NCBI GenBank assembly: GCA_944388075.1
Contig: CALXHI010000028.1
Coordinates: forward strand, 62,001-126,000
Direction of reading: 5' to 3'
From: an uncultured Clostridia bacterium
GTDB lineage: Bacteria > Bacillota > Clostridia > Oscillospirales > Ruminococcaceae
Length of the DNA stretch: 64,000 nucleotides
The translations under genes were made by a program, and so were the position numbers. Numbering within the stretch: the first letter of the stretch is position 1; the number at the start of each line of letters is the position of its first letter. Positions 1 through 9,543 of this stretch are shown here, piece by piece. The notes below the pieces were generated by a model that was not told where the DNA came from, ran no database searches, and saw nothing but the letters and a program-made list of their open reading frames with translations.

Positions 1-644
1 AGACAGCTCATTTCTTTCGTAATTTTCGCCGCAAGGGTAGCATCGGCATCGTTTTGCGGTACGGGATTCAGCATATGCTGTTCCAATTGTTGCAAGGTTT
101 CCTGCATGACATCGGCAGACATCTCTGACAGCCGATCGTGCAAGGTATTTGCCGTTTCGGTTGCTGCAATGGCGGTTTCCCGTTTGAGCAGCATATCGCC
201 GGTATCCATGCCGATTGCCATCTGCATTGCCGTCACGCCGGTGACGGTATCGCCCGCAAGAATCGCTCGTTGAATCGGTGCAGCCCCGCGCCAGCGAGGC
301 AGCAGCGACGCATGCAGATTGATGCAACCATAGACCGGCAAATCCAGAATTTCCTGCGGCAGCAGCTGCCCATAGGCGATCACCACAATCAAATCCGGCT
401 GCAACTCCCGAAGCAATGCCATGGTCTGCACGGCATCTTCTCCACGCTTGAGCGAAGCCGGCTGATAGACCGGCAGTCCCAATTCCAACGCACGGCGCTT
501 GACCGGCGGCGGTTGCAGCTTATGGCCACGTCCGCTCGGACGGTCCGGCTGCGTGAACACTGCCTGCACCGTATGCCCCAAATTCACCAGCCGCTGCAAG
601 GTCGGCACAGAGAACGCCGGTGTGCCCATGAACACAAGTTTCAT
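1..644 (-). CDS. fmt: Methionyl-tRNA formyltransferase (3' part beyond window)
   Basis: Formylates initiator Met-tRNA using 10-formyl-tetrahydrofolate. The reading frame begins MKLVFMGTPAFSVPTLQRL, the typical start of Fmt, and contains CINLHASLLPRWRGAAPIQ, which carries the conserved Asn and His of the formyl-transfer site, followed by a MDTGDM segment with the conserved Asp. About 214 codons are present; the C-terminal domain lies left of the window. The ATG overlaps the end of def by 4 bases, so the two are translationally coupled, as is common for def-fmt. Confidence 0.95.
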   Translation of the reverse strand, partial: MKLVFMGTPAFSVPTLQRLVNLGHTVQAVFTQPDRPSGRGHKLQPPPVKRRALELGLPVYQPASLKRGEDAVQTMALLRELQPDLIVVIAYGQLLPQEILDLPVYGCINLHASLLPRWRGAAPIQRAILAGDTVTGVTAMQMAIGMDTGDMLLKRETAIAATETANTLHDRLSEMSADVMQETLQQLEQHMLNPVPQNDADATLAAKITKEMSC

Positions 645-1105
645 TGCAAATCCTCCGGACGCACATATTCCTCCACCAATGCTGTGAACAGCTGTCCGTC
701 CAGATGGTCATTCTCATGGCAGGCACAGCGTGCGCCCAACTCCTTCAGTGACAGCTCATACTGCTCACCGTGACGGTTATAGGCACGGAGTACCACATAT
801 TTCGGACGGGTCACATAGCCCCAGCGGTTCGGGCAGGACAAACAGCCTTCCAAATCCCGCTGCACACCGCTCGTCTTGACGATTTCGGGATTGACCGCCT
901 CGATGATGTGATCGTCGATGTCCATGATAAAGACTCTGCGCAGAATGCCGATCTGCGGTGCTGCCAATCCAACACCGCCCGATTGCTTCAGCGTTTCAAT
1001 CATATCATCAATCAGCTGTGCGAGCTTCGCATCAAACTGTTCAACAGGTCTTGCTTTGGTCTGCAAAACCGAATCGCCTTCCTTTACGATTGTACGAATG
1101 GCCAT
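641..1105 (-). CDS. def: Peptide deformylase
   Basis: Removes the N-formyl group from nascent proteins, undoing the step made by the adjacent fmt. All three family motifs are visible in the 154 residues: GGVGLAAPQIG (about 43-53), EGCLSC (87-91, metal-ligand Cys88) and HENDHLDG (130-137, metal ligands His130 and His134, catalytic Glu131). The start is an ATG preceded by AAGGAGG. It lies in the minus-strand operon between the DUF4846 gene and fmt. Confidence 0.96.
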   Translation of the reverse strand: MAIRTIVKEGDSVLQTKARPVEQFDAKLAQLIDDMIETLKQSGGVGLAAPQIGILRRVFIMDIDDHIIEAVNPEIVKTSGVQRDLEGCLSCPNRWGYVTRPKYVVLRAYNRHGEQYELSLKELGARCACHENDHLDGQLFTALVEEYVRPEDLQ

Positions 1106-1126
1106 GCGGCAATTCCTCCTTCTTTC

Positions 1127-2092
1127 TCACTCGTTTGCAAAGCCCTCACCCCAACGGCGCAAGTGCTCCGCCGTGAATGAGAACCCGCCAAGGTTCAAAT
1201 TTGCTTTGGACAGATCTTCCTCCGTATACCACGGGTCATCCGGATGTTCATACGGACCTGCCAGAATATGAAAGCTCTGCGCCGGCATCATGCCCTGTGC
1301 CAATAAAAAGCAGCGTTCGCCTTCGGCATTGACCGCCTCGTCCACAATCAAAATTACATGTCCGGGCGAGCCGCCGCAACAGAAAAAGTCACCGGTTTTT
1401 GCCTCAGAAAGCAGAATCGTCTGCGACTCCTTCTCGAGCGACAGCGTACCGGCATACCGCATGACGGTTTTCAGATAATTGAGCAGCTGCTGATAGGATG
1501 TATCTTTGCCTTGTATCGGCACCCACTGTACCCAATCAAACAGTACCAATGCCCGTTTGCCGTCCCGCCAGCTGTGATAGTCGAGCAGAAATCCGCTTGT
1601 GGTATGGAACGCAATGCGTTCGGTTTGGTTGGTTTTCCAAAAATATTCCGTGTAAACGCGAATAATACTGTCCGCACATTGCTGCAGATCGGCGTTGCCC
1701 ACATCCATGTCATAGACCGCAGACGCATAGGAATTGCTCGTCGTTTCGCCATTGTAGAGGTAAATCAGACTGCCATCGGGATAAACCGGCATATTTCGCA
1801 TGAATGCCAAAAAAGAATCCTCCGCAGCCGGAATCCGAGCATAGCCCTCCGACGGCAGCAGACGGGTTTCCTGTGTCATCCCATCGGGGTTGATCTGCGG
1901 CGATTGGGGAACAAGCTGTGCGGTTTGCACGGTTACGCTTGCCGGCTCCCAAGTCGGGCAGGTACGCATCCACAGCAGCCAAAATCCGGCGATACACAAC
2001 GGTAGCACCAGAAACACGAGAATCTGCCATGGCTTCAAAGGTGTTTTCAGAATTTCCTTGAAAGATCGTCGTTGTTTCATTTCTTGTTGCAT
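1127..2092 (-). CDS. DUF4846 family membrane-anchored protein
   Basis: A 321-residue protein of unknown function. A single hydrophobic segment near the N-terminus (PWQILVFLVLPLCIAGFWLLW) anchors an otherwise extracytoplasmic domain. The core has FMRNMPVYPDGSLIYLYNG and a DVGNADLQQCADSI stretch, which I recognise as DUF4846-like. The ATG at 2092 was chosen because AGGAGG lies 7 bases upstream; an earlier in-frame start would sit inside priA. It is unusual company for priA and def, and stands where many Firmicutes have other genes. Confidence 0.75.
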   Translation of the reverse strand: MQQEMKQRRSFKEILKTPLKPWQILVFLVLPLCIAGFWLLWMRTCPTWEPASVTVQTAQLVPQSPQINPDGMTQETRLLPSEGYARIPAAEDSFLAFMRNMPVYPDGSLIYLYNGETTSNSYASAVYDMDVGNADLQQCADSIIRVYTEYFWKTNQTERIAFHTTSGFLLDYHSWRDGKRALVLFDWVQWVPIQGKDTSYQQLLNYLKTVMRYAGTLSLEKESQTILLSEAKTGDFFCCGGSPGHVILIVDEAVNAEGERCFLLAQGMMPAQSFHILAGPYEHPDDPWYTEEDLSKANLNLGGFSFTAEHLRRWGEGFANE

Positions 2093-2105
2093 CGCAGTCC
2101 TCCTA

Positions 2106-4586
2106 TTATATGTCACAATCTCCGTTCATATCAGCGTAAAGTGTTACTTTAGAAAATGCTTTGTCGGCATATGCCGTTTCGAGCAGCTGCCGAACCCAAG
2201 TGCGCATCGGTGCAATATTTTTGCATTTGAGCAAAATACGCCACCGATATTTGCCGTTGAGCTTGCCATGCCCTGCTTCAACCGGACCGAGCACACGCAG
2301 CGGTGACGGACAGGGCGTGCGTGCAATCTGCATCCGAAGCAATGCTGCCAGACGGTTCGCCGCCCGTGCCGCACGATCCTGCCATGCCGAAGCCAGTCCC
2401 AGCATACAAATATCGCAGATGGGCGGAAACAGCAGCGACCGTCGCAATGCCATTTCCTCTCGATAAAAGCTGTCATAATCCTGTTGTGCAGCCAGTTGCA
2501 GGACATAGTGGTCGGGCATGAAGGTTTGCAGAATAGCTCTGCCGGGGGATACACCGCGACCGCCTCTGCCGACCACCTGTGTAATCAAGGAAAATGTCCG
2601 TTCATAGCTGCGAAAATCTCCGGCATAGAGTGCTTTGTCAATCGACACCACACCGACCAGCGTGACCTTCGGAAAATCGAGGCCCTTGCCGATCATCTGT
2701 GTGCCGCAGAGAATGTCATATTCCAAATTGGCGAATGTCCGAAAGCCTTCTTCATATGCCGAACGGGACATCGTCGTATCGGCATCCATGCGGAGAATCC
2801 GTGCCTGCGGCAGCAACTCTGCAAGCTCCTGTTCAAGACGCTGCGTGCCGAATCCCATCGGAATCAGATGGTCATAGCCACAGCTCGGACAGACCTGCAC
2901 CACGGAATCGATATGACCGCAGTAATGGCAAATCAAACGGTCATTCGCTTTATGGTAAGTCAACGGAACGGAGCAGTTCGGACAAAAAATCGGCTCCCGG
3001 CATTTGGCGCACTGCATCAAGGTGTGGAATCCACGCCGATTGAGCAGCAATATGCTCTGCTCGCCCTTTTGCAGATTCTCCTGCAACGCCGTCAGCAAAG
3101 CCTCGGAAAACGGACTGCCGTTTCCGCTCATACGTTCCTGATTCATATCCACAATCTGCACAGTCGGCAGCGGTGCTTGATTGTAACGCTGTGTCATGGT
3201 CAGCAACCGATACACGCCTTTTTCGGCAAGATAGCGGCTTTCCAAAGATGGTGTTGCCGATGCCAGCAGCAGCGCCGCCTTGTGATACTTACAACGTTCT
3301 TTGGCGATATCGGCCGCATGGTAACGAGGGGACTGATCCGCCTTATAGGAATGCTCCCCCTCCTCATCGAGGATGATAATCCCGATGCGATCGAGCGGGG
3401 CAAATACGGCACTGCGTGTACCGACAACGATATCGACTTCCCCACGCCGAATCAGCTTAAAGGTATCGAACCGCTGTCCGAGGGATAGACCGCTGTGAAT
3501 GGTTACGACTCGATTGCCGAATCTTGCCTGAAAATACTGCACGACCTGCGGTGTGAGGGCAATTTCGGGTACGAGCAGCAATGCTTGACGTCCCTGCTGC
3601 AAGGTCAGTGCAATCAGCTTTTCAAAGACAACGGTCTTACCGCTCCCCGTTACACCCTGCAAGAGAAATGCAGCCGGACGTTCTGCCAAAACGGCATCGG
3701 ACACGGCATTGTATGCGTTCTGCTGTTGGGCATTGAGCTGCGTTTGAGCGGTCGATACTGTCGGAACGGCATCTCTCGGCACACGCATGAACTCCATGTC
3801 AAAGCTTTCCGCAATTCCGTTTTTGATGAGATTGCCGATTACCGCTTCCGATACGCCTGCCGAATAGGCACATTCCTTTGCGGAAAGTGCCGGATGCTGT
3901 TCGAGCACCTGCACGGCGAGGAGTTGTTTCGGCGTTGGATGAAAGCATTCCGGTGCCTCCCGATAGGCAGCGGTCAGCCGCACCATTTTACGGGTACTGT
4001 CAGCGATGCGCTGTTTTCCCTCCGTCACGGCGACCAAACAGCCTTTTTCGACAAGAGCCTGAATGACAGTTTCCTTGTCCGATGCGGCATCCGCTTGCAG
4101 CAGCAGATCCCGTTCTTGCGAATTCTCAGTTTTCTCGAGCATATGCAGCAAATTGCGCTCCGCATCGGTGAGCAGCACACCCTCCGGCTGTGGCGTCAAG
4201 GCATAATGCTCCGTCAATCGCAGCTGCATACCGCCCGGCAACACCGCACGCACAGCATCATACCAAGTGCAAAATGTGCGGTCATGGAGAAATTCTACCA
4301 GATGGAGCAGCTCTGCCGTCAGTACCGGCTCATCGTCAAGAACGGCGGCGATGGGTTTGAGTGGAAGCGGTTTGCCATCGGCATCCACAGGAACTTGCTC
4401 GGACAGTGCCAACACCATGCCGATCCGGCGGTGATTGCCCTTCCCGAACGGGACGGCGACTCGCTGACCGGGGCAGATACGATGATGCCACATGTCGGGC
4501 ACATGATAGCTGTAGAGCTGGTCGTAGCCAAAGGTCGCAGCATCGAGTGCGACCTGCGCCAGCATGAGTTTTTCGAGATAGGCCAT
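2106..4586 (-). CDS. priA: Primosomal replication-restart helicase PriA
   Basis: A 3'-5' DNA helicase that reloads the replisome at stalled forks. The 826 residues start MAYLEKLMLAQVALD; a longer in-frame extension reads back over rpoZ and is not protein-like. Visible motifs are Walker A GVTGSGKT, the DEEGEHSYK Walker B box, GTRSAVF, and paired zinc-binding cysteines (CAKCREPIFCPNC ... CHYCG ... CPSCG) typical of PriA, followed by the helicase C motifs (GTQMIGKGLDFPKVTLVGV; TQVVGRGGRG). Its position after rpoZ and before def-fmt is the usual Firmicute order. Confidence 0.96.
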   Translation of the reverse strand: MAYLEKLMLAQVALDAATFGYDQLYSYHVPDMWHHRICPGQRVAVPFGKGNHRRIGMVLALSEQVPVDADGKPLPLKPIAAVLDDEPVLTAELLHLVEFLHDRTFCTWYDAVRAVLPGGMQLRLTEHYALTPQPEGVLLTDAERNLLHMLEKTENSQERDLLLQADAASDKETVIQALVEKGCLVAVTEGKQRIADSTRKMVRLTAAYREAPECFHPTPKQLLAVQVLEQHPALSAKECAYSAGVSEAVIGNLIKNGIAESFDMEFMRVPRDAVPTVSTAQTQLNAQQQNAYNAVSDAVLAERPAAFLLQGVTGSGKTVVFEKLIALTLQQGRQALLLVPEIALTPQVVQYFQARFGNRVVTIHSGLSLGQRFDTFKLIRRGEVDIVVGTRSAVFAPLDRIGIIILDEEGEHSYKADQSPRYHAADIAKERCKYHKAALLLASATPSLESRYLAEKGVYRLLTMTQRYNQAPLPTVQIVDMNQERMSGNGSPFSEALLTALQENLQKGEQSILLLNRRGFHTLMQCAKCREPIFCPNCSVPLTYHKANDRLICHYCGHIDSVVQVCPSCGYDHLIPMGFGTQRLEQELAELLPQARILRMDADTTMSRSAYEEGFRTFANLEYDILCGTQMIGKGLDFPKVTLVGVVSIDKALYAGDFRSYERTFSLITQVVGRGGRGVSPGRAILQTFMPDHYVLQLAAQQDYDSFYREEMALRRSLLFPPICDICMLGLASAWQDRAARAANRLAALLRMQIARTPCPSPLRVLGPVEAGHGKLNGKYRWRILLKCKNIAPMRTWVRQLLETAYADKAFSKVTLYADMNGDCDI

Positions 4587-4605
4587 GCCCCGACAACTGC
4601 TTGGC

Positions 4606-4920
4606 TTACTGTACCGAATCGGAATCCATCGGTGCCAGACGATATTTGCCGGTTGCAAACTCGTCCACGGCAACGCTGACCGGATTTTCGGCTGCAGGGA
4701 CAGGCTTCCGCTCGAATTTATCTTCGATGCGGATTTTGACTGTTTCACCCTCCTTGACCTGACGTTCCGCCTTTTCCTTTTCTCTTGCGGCAACTGCCTG
4801 ACCGGTAATTTCCCGTGCACGCTTGGCGATACCGACCACCAAGGTATACGCACTGGTATTCTTCGGTGCGCCGAGGGACTCACTCTTCATCTGAATCTGA
4901 TACATAGAAGGCTTTAACAT
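4606..4920 (-). CDS. rpoZ: RNA polymerase omega subunit
   Basis: Small RNA polymerase assembly subunit. The protein begins MLKPSMYQIQ and has the omega core TLVVGIAKRAREITGQA, followed by a charged C-terminal tail. The start at 4920 is preceded by GAGGAG and agrees with known omega N-termini; six upstream in-frame codons overlap the gmk stop and are unlikely to be used. At 104 residues it is longer than a minimal omega because of the C-terminal extension. It is flanked by gmk and priA, the standard context. Confidence 0.9.
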   Translation of the reverse strand: MLKPSMYQIQMKSESLGAPKNTSAYTLVVGIAKRAREITGQAVAAREKEKAERQVKEGETVKIRIEDKFERKPVPAAENPVSVAVDEFATGKYRLAPMDSDSVQ

Positions 4921-4934
4921 AATACTCTCCTCTT

Positions 4935-5513
4935 TCATTCGTTCGGACGCTGCTTGCAGGTCTCCGCACGCACAATGGCGCAGAAATCATCGACCGCATT
5001 TTCCAGCGCATCATTCATAACCACATATTGATAGTGTACCGCAGACTGCATTTCTGTTGCAGCGGCAGCAATTCTTTTTTCGATGGTAGCGGAATCCTCC
5101 GTACCACGCTTTTCCAGACGATGCCGGAGCGTTTCAATGGACGGCGGCACGATGAAAATCGACACCGCATCGGGACAACGCTTCAGGATTTGCATCGCAC
5201 CCTGCACCTCGATTTCGAGTATCACATGCACACCCTGTGCCCGCAATGCTTCGACCTTGTCTTTGGGAGTCCCGTAGTAATTGCCACAGTATTCGACATA
5301 TTCGAGCATTTGGTTATTTTGAATTCGCTCCTCAAATTCCGCTTTTGTAACAAAATAGTAGTGCTGTCCATCGATTTCGCCGGGACGGGGCGAACGGGTT
5401 GTTGCGGAAACAGACACCTGACACGACATCCGCTTGCAGACCTCTGCGAGGATCGTGCCTTTTCCGCAGCCGGATGGTGCAGACACCACCAGCAGCAAAC
5501 CTTTACGATTCAT
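4935..5513 (-). CDS. gmk: Guanylate kinase
   Basis: Phosphorylates GMP to GDP. The 192-residue protein starts [21 protein letters not shown], a P-loop with SGCGKGT, followed by [22 protein letters not shown] (the GMP-binding region) and [11 protein letters not shown]. The start overlaps the end of remA by 11 bases, and a GAGGAG inside remA can serve as its ribosome site. Full length for the family. Confidence 0.97.
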   Translation of the reverse strand: MNRKGLLLVVSAPSGCGKGTILAEVCKRMSCQVSVSATTRSPRPGEIDGQHYYFVTKAEFEERIQNNQMLEYVEYCGNYYGTPKDKVEALRAQGVHVILEIEVQGAMQILKRCPDAVSIFIVPPSIETLRHRLEKRGTEDSATIEKRIAAAATEMQSAVHYQYVVMNDALENAVDDFCAIVRAETCKQRPNE

Positions 5514-5775
5514 CTTCGGTTTTCTCCTCTGTCACAGCATTGCTGCCACCCAAACGTGCAGCGATAGTTTCGGGTTGAATGGCGGACAAAATCACATGGT
5601 CGCTGTCCATCACGATCACCGAACGGGTGCGTCTGCCATAGGTCGCATCAATCAACCGACCACGATCTCTCGCATCCTGAATGATCCGCTTGATCGGTGC
5701 AGATTCCGGACTGACGATAGAAATCAGACGTGACGATGAAATCATGTTGCCAAAGCCAATGTTGATTAAGCGCAT
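5503..5775 (-). CDS. remA: RemA-like regulator (DUF370)
   Basis: A 90-residue protein starting [21 protein letters not shown], which matches the RemA/DUF370 family, DNA-binding regulators of extracellular matrix genes in Bacillus. The pattern [21 protein letters not shown] is also characteristic. It has a GAAGGGG ribosome site and sits between yicC and gmk, the position conserved in many Firmicutes. The function in this organism is inferred only. Confidence 0.88.
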   Translation of the reverse strand: MRLINIGFGNMISSSRLISIVSPESAPIKRIIQDARDRGRLIDATYGRRTRSVIVMDSDHVILSAIQPETIAARLGGSNAVTEEKTEDES

Positions 5776-5787
5776 GCCGATACCCCT

Positions 5788-6672
5788 TCACTCGATATTC
5801 TGGATTTGTTCACGGATTTTCTCAATTTCGGATTTCATGTCCACCACCAGCTTGGTCACCTGCAAATCCTGTGCTTTCGAGCCGATCGTATTGACCTCAC
5901 GGTTCATCTCCTGCACGAGGAAATCGAGCTTTCGACCGATCGGTTCTTCTGCTGTCAGCAATGCGCTTGCCTGAGCGAGATGACTGTGCAGCCGCACCAT
6001 TTCCTCATCGACCGCCGTTTTCTCAGCAAAGATGGCAGTTTCGGTCAAAATACGCTGATCATCAATATTGGCAGCTTGCAGCAGTTCCGAGAGCTTCGCA
6101 TACAGTCGATTGCGGTACTGCTCTGCGATGGTCGGCACGATGGCTTCGACCGATGCGAGCATCTGCTCGATATTGGAGAGTTTCTCGGTCAAATCCGCAG
6201 CCAAACGTGCGCCCTCCACAGCACGCATATTAATAAAGGCGTCCAATGCCTGCTGTGCCACAACCGATACCGCAGCCCAGACTTCCGTCTCATCCTCAGT
6301 CGCCTTAGTGACGGTAAACACATCCTGCAAGCGCAGCAAAGACGACAGCGTCAGGTCATCGCGCAGCGTACCGCCCTGCCGGTCTGCATAACTGCGCAGC
6401 GCATCGATATAGCCATTGGCGACCGATTCGTTGACGATGACCTGCGCATCTTTGCCGTCCAGACGATTAATGGTCACGGAAACCTCGACCTTACCACGCA
6501 CAATTGAACCATTGAGCAGCGTTTTGAGTTTTTCCTCGAGATAGAGATAAGTACGGGGCAATCTTGCAGAAAATTCGTAATAGCGATGATTCACGGATCG
6601 GATCTCGACAAGGACATCTCGTTCCGCAATCATTTGCTGTGCACGGCCATAGCCGGTCATGCTTTTTGGCAT
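5788..6672 (-). CDS. yicC: YicC/YloC family endoribonuclease
   Basis: A 294-residue protein beginning MPKSMTGYGRAQ, with VEIRSVNHRYYEFSARLPR and a C-terminal GRKLDFLVQEMNREVNTIGSK segment, all hallmarks of the YicC/YloC family (endoribonuclease activity is established for the E. coli member). The start at 6672 follows GAAGGAAGG; the longer in-frame extension runs back through the promoter and is rejected. First gene of the operon running to fmt. Confidence 0.92.
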   Translation of the reverse strand: MPKSMTGYGRAQQMIAERDVLVEIRSVNHRYYEFSARLPRTYLYLEEKLKTLLNGSIVRGKVEVSVTINRLDGKDAQVIVNESVANGYIDALRSYADRQGGTLRDDLTLSSLLRLQDVFTVTKATEDETEVWAAVSVVAQQALDAFINMRAVEGARLAADLTEKLSNIEQMLASVEAIVPTIAEQYRNRLYAKLSELLQAANIDDQRILTETAIFAEKTAVDEEMVRLHSHLAQASALLTAEEPIGRKLDFLVQEMNREVNTIGSKAQDLQVTKLVVDMKSEIEKIREQIQNIE

Positions 6673-6753
6673 TGGATATCGCCTTCCTTCTAAATATGCT
6701 AAATATGTCCGGATATGTCCGGAGACACGTCCCCTATCATACTGCATCAGTTT

Positions 6754-6782
6754 AGTATACCATATTCCGGCGAGAAATGCAA
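6754..6782 (-). promoter_or_regulatory. Promoter of the yicC-fmt operon
   Basis: On the minus strand, TTGCAT and TATACT are separated by 17 bases, about 85 bases upstream of the yicC start. This is a good vegetative sigma-type promoter. The leader after it contains tandem TCCGGACATA units and a short run of TTTAGCATA-like repeats before the ribosome site. Confidence 0.8.
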
Positions 6783-6809
6783 GACAGATTTGAATACAAA
6801 TTGGATACA

Positions 6810-6842
6810 AAAATGACCGGTTCAAACAGAACCGGTCATTTT
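6810..6842 (-). terminator. Terminator of the GH48 gene
   Basis: A perfect 13-base-pair stem (AAAATGACCGGTT pairing with AACCGGTCATTTT) with a 7-base loop, 39 bases past the GH48 stop, followed on the minus strand by T-rich sequence. It separates the cellulase from the yicC operon. Confidence 0.88.
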
Positions 6843-6880
6843 CATGTGTTAGAAGTAGAATCCTCCGCTTTGGAACGATC

Positions 6881-9349
6881 TTACTGCTGGTTACCCAGCT
6901 CAGAATAATCGAGCAGACCACTGAGGAACTGGAGAATCGGAGAGACATCGTTTGCATTGATGATTCCATCGTATGCGCAGTCAGCATTGATTTGGCCCTG
7001 TGCAGTAACGGTGACGTTGCTGTCTTCAGCTACATAACGGCTCAGCAAAACAGCGTCAGCGACCGTCACACGCTCTTCCGGCGTTGCGCCCTCGGAGCAG
7101 TCAACATTACCCCAATCAGCATCGCTCTCAACTACCGTATCGCTCGGCGTCACATCCGGATACAGCTCATACATAGAGCCAAGAGCCATCAGGATATCGC
7201 CTGCATGCCAGAATCTGTGGTAGTTCAGCTCAACGGAACCAACATTGACGAAGTCATCGCAGTTGGTAGCGAAGATTTCGGCATCATAGAAGGTGGTTGC
7301 ACCATTCGCCTTATCTGCCTCGTAAGCAGCCTTCAGCTCCTGGAACTTCTCCTCTTCCTCGTACATGGTACGGATATCGCAGAACTTGATGCCGTTCTTA
7401 GCGACATCGCCATAAGGATAGGTACCTTCCTTGCCGGCAGGAACATAGACTTCCTGATCGAACAAACGGCAGAGCGAAGCACTGTACTCGGTTCTGCTCA
7501 GACCTACATCGTCACGACCGAGATTCCAAGCACGATCCATCAGCTGCTGTGCCACATACAGGGACTTCTCAGCAACGGTCGTACCCTCAGCAACAGTACC
7601 GGAAGCCTGAACGCCCTCGGCAGCTGCATAGTGAATCAGAGTATTAGCGAGCGAAGAAACGCAACCGAGGTCGGAATTACCCTTACCAGCAACGGTGCAG
7701 GACAAACCGGTGTTGCCATTCGGATTGAAGGACTGCGTCCAAGTATCCGGCTGACCATCCCAGTCAAGGACGGAAATGATTGCATAGTCGCCATCGTCAG
7801 TGAGGTCGGTATTCTCGACCATGAAGCCACACCACTTCTCGAGCATGGTGGACAGTGCCTCTTCCATCGTCACGCCGCCTGGCTTAATGGAACCATTGGA
7901 AGCATCGCCCTCGGTCTTGATGATGTAGTACAGCTCAGCAAGACGCTGGGTTGCCCAGACCTGGTTACCGATCCATCTGTTGGAACCGGGATCCTTGTAA
8001 ACCGGGTGCTCATCATAAGCCATGTCATAGAAGGTGGACACAGATGCCGGATAGGACTCGTACTTACCATTCCAGCTGTTGGTGCAGCCGCCGGCGAACA
8101 TACCCTCCGGAGACTGAAGCCACATGTACATCTCGAGCTGACGCTGGAGGGAGGTGGTGTAGTCCTTCACTGCGCCGGAGGATTTCATGCCGGCATTCAA
8201 ATCTGCATCATAGAGCAGAGCGTAAGCTGCGAGCGGGCTCTGATAGAACATATGAGAGTGCGAGCAGCCGATCTGCCACGACCACTGACCATCCAATGCG
8301 CCGCCCCATGCGGTGTACCAAGACATCAGGAAGTGCTGACCCTGGAGACCGCCGCCGGAAGCATCCGTCTGGATATTCTGGCAGCCGATTGCCTTGTAGT
8401 ACTTATCGAACATATCGTTACGGAGCTGGTCGCCCATCATACCGGCGAGCGAAGAAACGTTGGCATCGCCCACACCCCAGCGGTTAGCAGCGTAAACTGC
8501 CTGAATGGCACGGTTCTCAGCGTCCGGAGCGTTGGTGTAAGACCACTGCGGAGCGGTCGTGCCGTCTGCGAATGCAAACTTCATACCGTTGGTGGAGTTA
8601 CCGTAGGTCAGCTCCTCCACACACGGATGCGGGATGGTCTCGAAGCAGGACTCCTGGTCACCACGCTGGAAAGTGTTGATGAAGGTGAAAGTGCCCAGCT
8701 CGCCCTCTGCGGAGCCGCCAAAGCCATACCAGTCATCAACGTCAGCCAGCCAGTGCATCAGGTACTCACCATTCTGGCTGCTGTAAGCGGAAGTGAACTG
8801 GGAGTGAATCGGGTTCTTACCAACATTAGACTGGTTACCCTCAGACGGATAGTTCTCCGGACCTTCCGGATACTCCTTGGCAACCTGTGCGCTCAGCTCA
8901 GATTTGCTCCAGAAGCCGGACTGCTCGGTTGGAATCATCACTTCCAGCGTCTTCCAAGCCTTTGCCAGATCACTAGTTGCTTCCTTATAGTCGGTGTTTG
9001 CAGTGATGTTGTCCTCCATGGCAGCAATCCATACGATGTAGGACATTGCCTCGGAAGTGGTTTCATGACCGTAGTCAGGCGCTTCGCAGATAACGGTCTC
9101 GATCGAGTGGTACGGCACACCGAAGCCGCCCGGAGCCACGTTCTTGGTGCTCAGGTAGCCATTCTCCTGACCCTTGGTGACAACGTCATCATACAGGGAC
9201 AGAAAACGCTGTGCGTAGGTCTCGTCGCCATAGGCCTCAGCCTTGGTACGAGTGCCGGCAGCCGATGCAGTGCTGGTCATCAATGCAGACGATGCCATTG
9301 CAGTTGCCAGAACGGCTGCGAGGATTGCGCGGTTCTTCTTGAATTGCAT
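6881..9349 (-). CDS. Secreted GH48 cellulase with C-terminal dockerin
   Basis: Processive cellulase of glycoside hydrolase family 48, the major exo-acting enzyme of cellulosomes; the dockerin attaches it to a scaffoldin cohesin. The 822 residues begin with a signal peptide (MQFKKNRAILAAVLATAMAS, likely cut after TASA). The catalytic domain spans about 35-735 and holds EAPDYGHETTSEA, in which Glu100 matches the proposed acid residue of CelS/CelF. After a linker near YPDVTPSDT come two dockerin repeats (RVTVADAVLLSRYV and IINANDVSPILQFLSGL). The first repeat has extra residues (SEGATPEE) in its calcium loop. The ATG at 9349 follows GAGAGGGG; the longer in-frame start has no signal peptide. Confidence 0.96.
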   Translation of the reverse strand: MQFKKNRAILAAVLATAMASSALMTSTASAAGTRTKAEAYGDETYAQRFLSLYDDVVTKGQENGYLSTKNVAPGGFGVPYHSIETVICEAPDYGHETTSEAMSYIVWIAAMEDNITANTDYKEATSDLAKAWKTLEVMIPTEQSGFWSKSELSAQVAKEYPEGPENYPSEGNQSNVGKNPIHSQFTSAYSSQNGEYLMHWLADVDDWYGFGGSAEGELGTFTFINTFQRGDQESCFETIPHPCVEELTYGNSTNGMKFAFADGTTAPQWSYTNAPDAENRAIQAVYAANRWGVGDANVSSLAGMMGDQLRNDMFDKYYKAIGCQNIQTDASGGGLQGQHFLMSWYTAWGGALDGQWSWQIGCSHSHMFYQSPLAAYALLYDADLNAGMKSSGAVKDYTTSLQRQLEMYMWLQSPEGMFAGGCTNSWNGKYESYPASVSTFYDMAYDEHPVYKDPGSNRWIGNQVWATQRLAELYYIIKTEGDASNGSIKPGGVTMEEALSTMLEKWCGFMVENTDLTDDGDYAIISVLDWDGQPDTWTQSFNPNGNTGLSCTVAGKGNSDLGCVSSLANTLIHYAAAEGVQASGTVAEGTTVAEKSLYVAQQLMDRAWNLGRDDVGLSRTEYSASLCRLFDQEVYVPAGKEGTYPYGDVAKNGIKFCDIRTMYEEEEKFQELKAAYEADKANGATTFYDAEIFATNCDDFVNVGSVELNYHRFWHAGDILMALGSMYELYPDVTPSDTVVESDADWGNVDCSEGATPEERVTVADAVLLSRYVAEDSNVTVTAQGQINADCAYDGIINANDVSPILQFLSGLLDYSELGNQQ

Positions 9350-9537
9350 TCTTTTTTCCCCTCTCGTAATTGGTAAAAATTCGCACGGTTTGAGTTTGAT
9401 ACACAAACGCAGCAGACGCACAAATGACAGTTCCGAAGCCCGTGCGTTTCGTCTCCGTCATCGGCACTTTTACGAATATGCTTGCCAATTTCATCGAATT
9501 TGCATGGCATATGCGCAAATGTCCCCTGTGCAACTCT
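9350..9537 (-). other. Long 5' leader of the GH48 mRNA
   Basis: From the predicted transcription start near 9537 to the ATG at 9349 there are about 188 untranslated bases. Short inverted repeats are present, for example ATTTGC/GCAAAT around 9484-9505 and a GCACGGG...CCGTGC pair (9391-9397 with 9440-9446) that could bring distant parts together. I do not recognise a known riboswitch. Confidence 0.5.
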
Positions 9538-9543
9538 ACCATT

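Noticed and set aside
6992..9376. A plus-strand open frame of about 794 codons opposite the GH48 gene
   Set aside because: Shadow of the GH48 coding strand; no ribosome site or recognisable domain.
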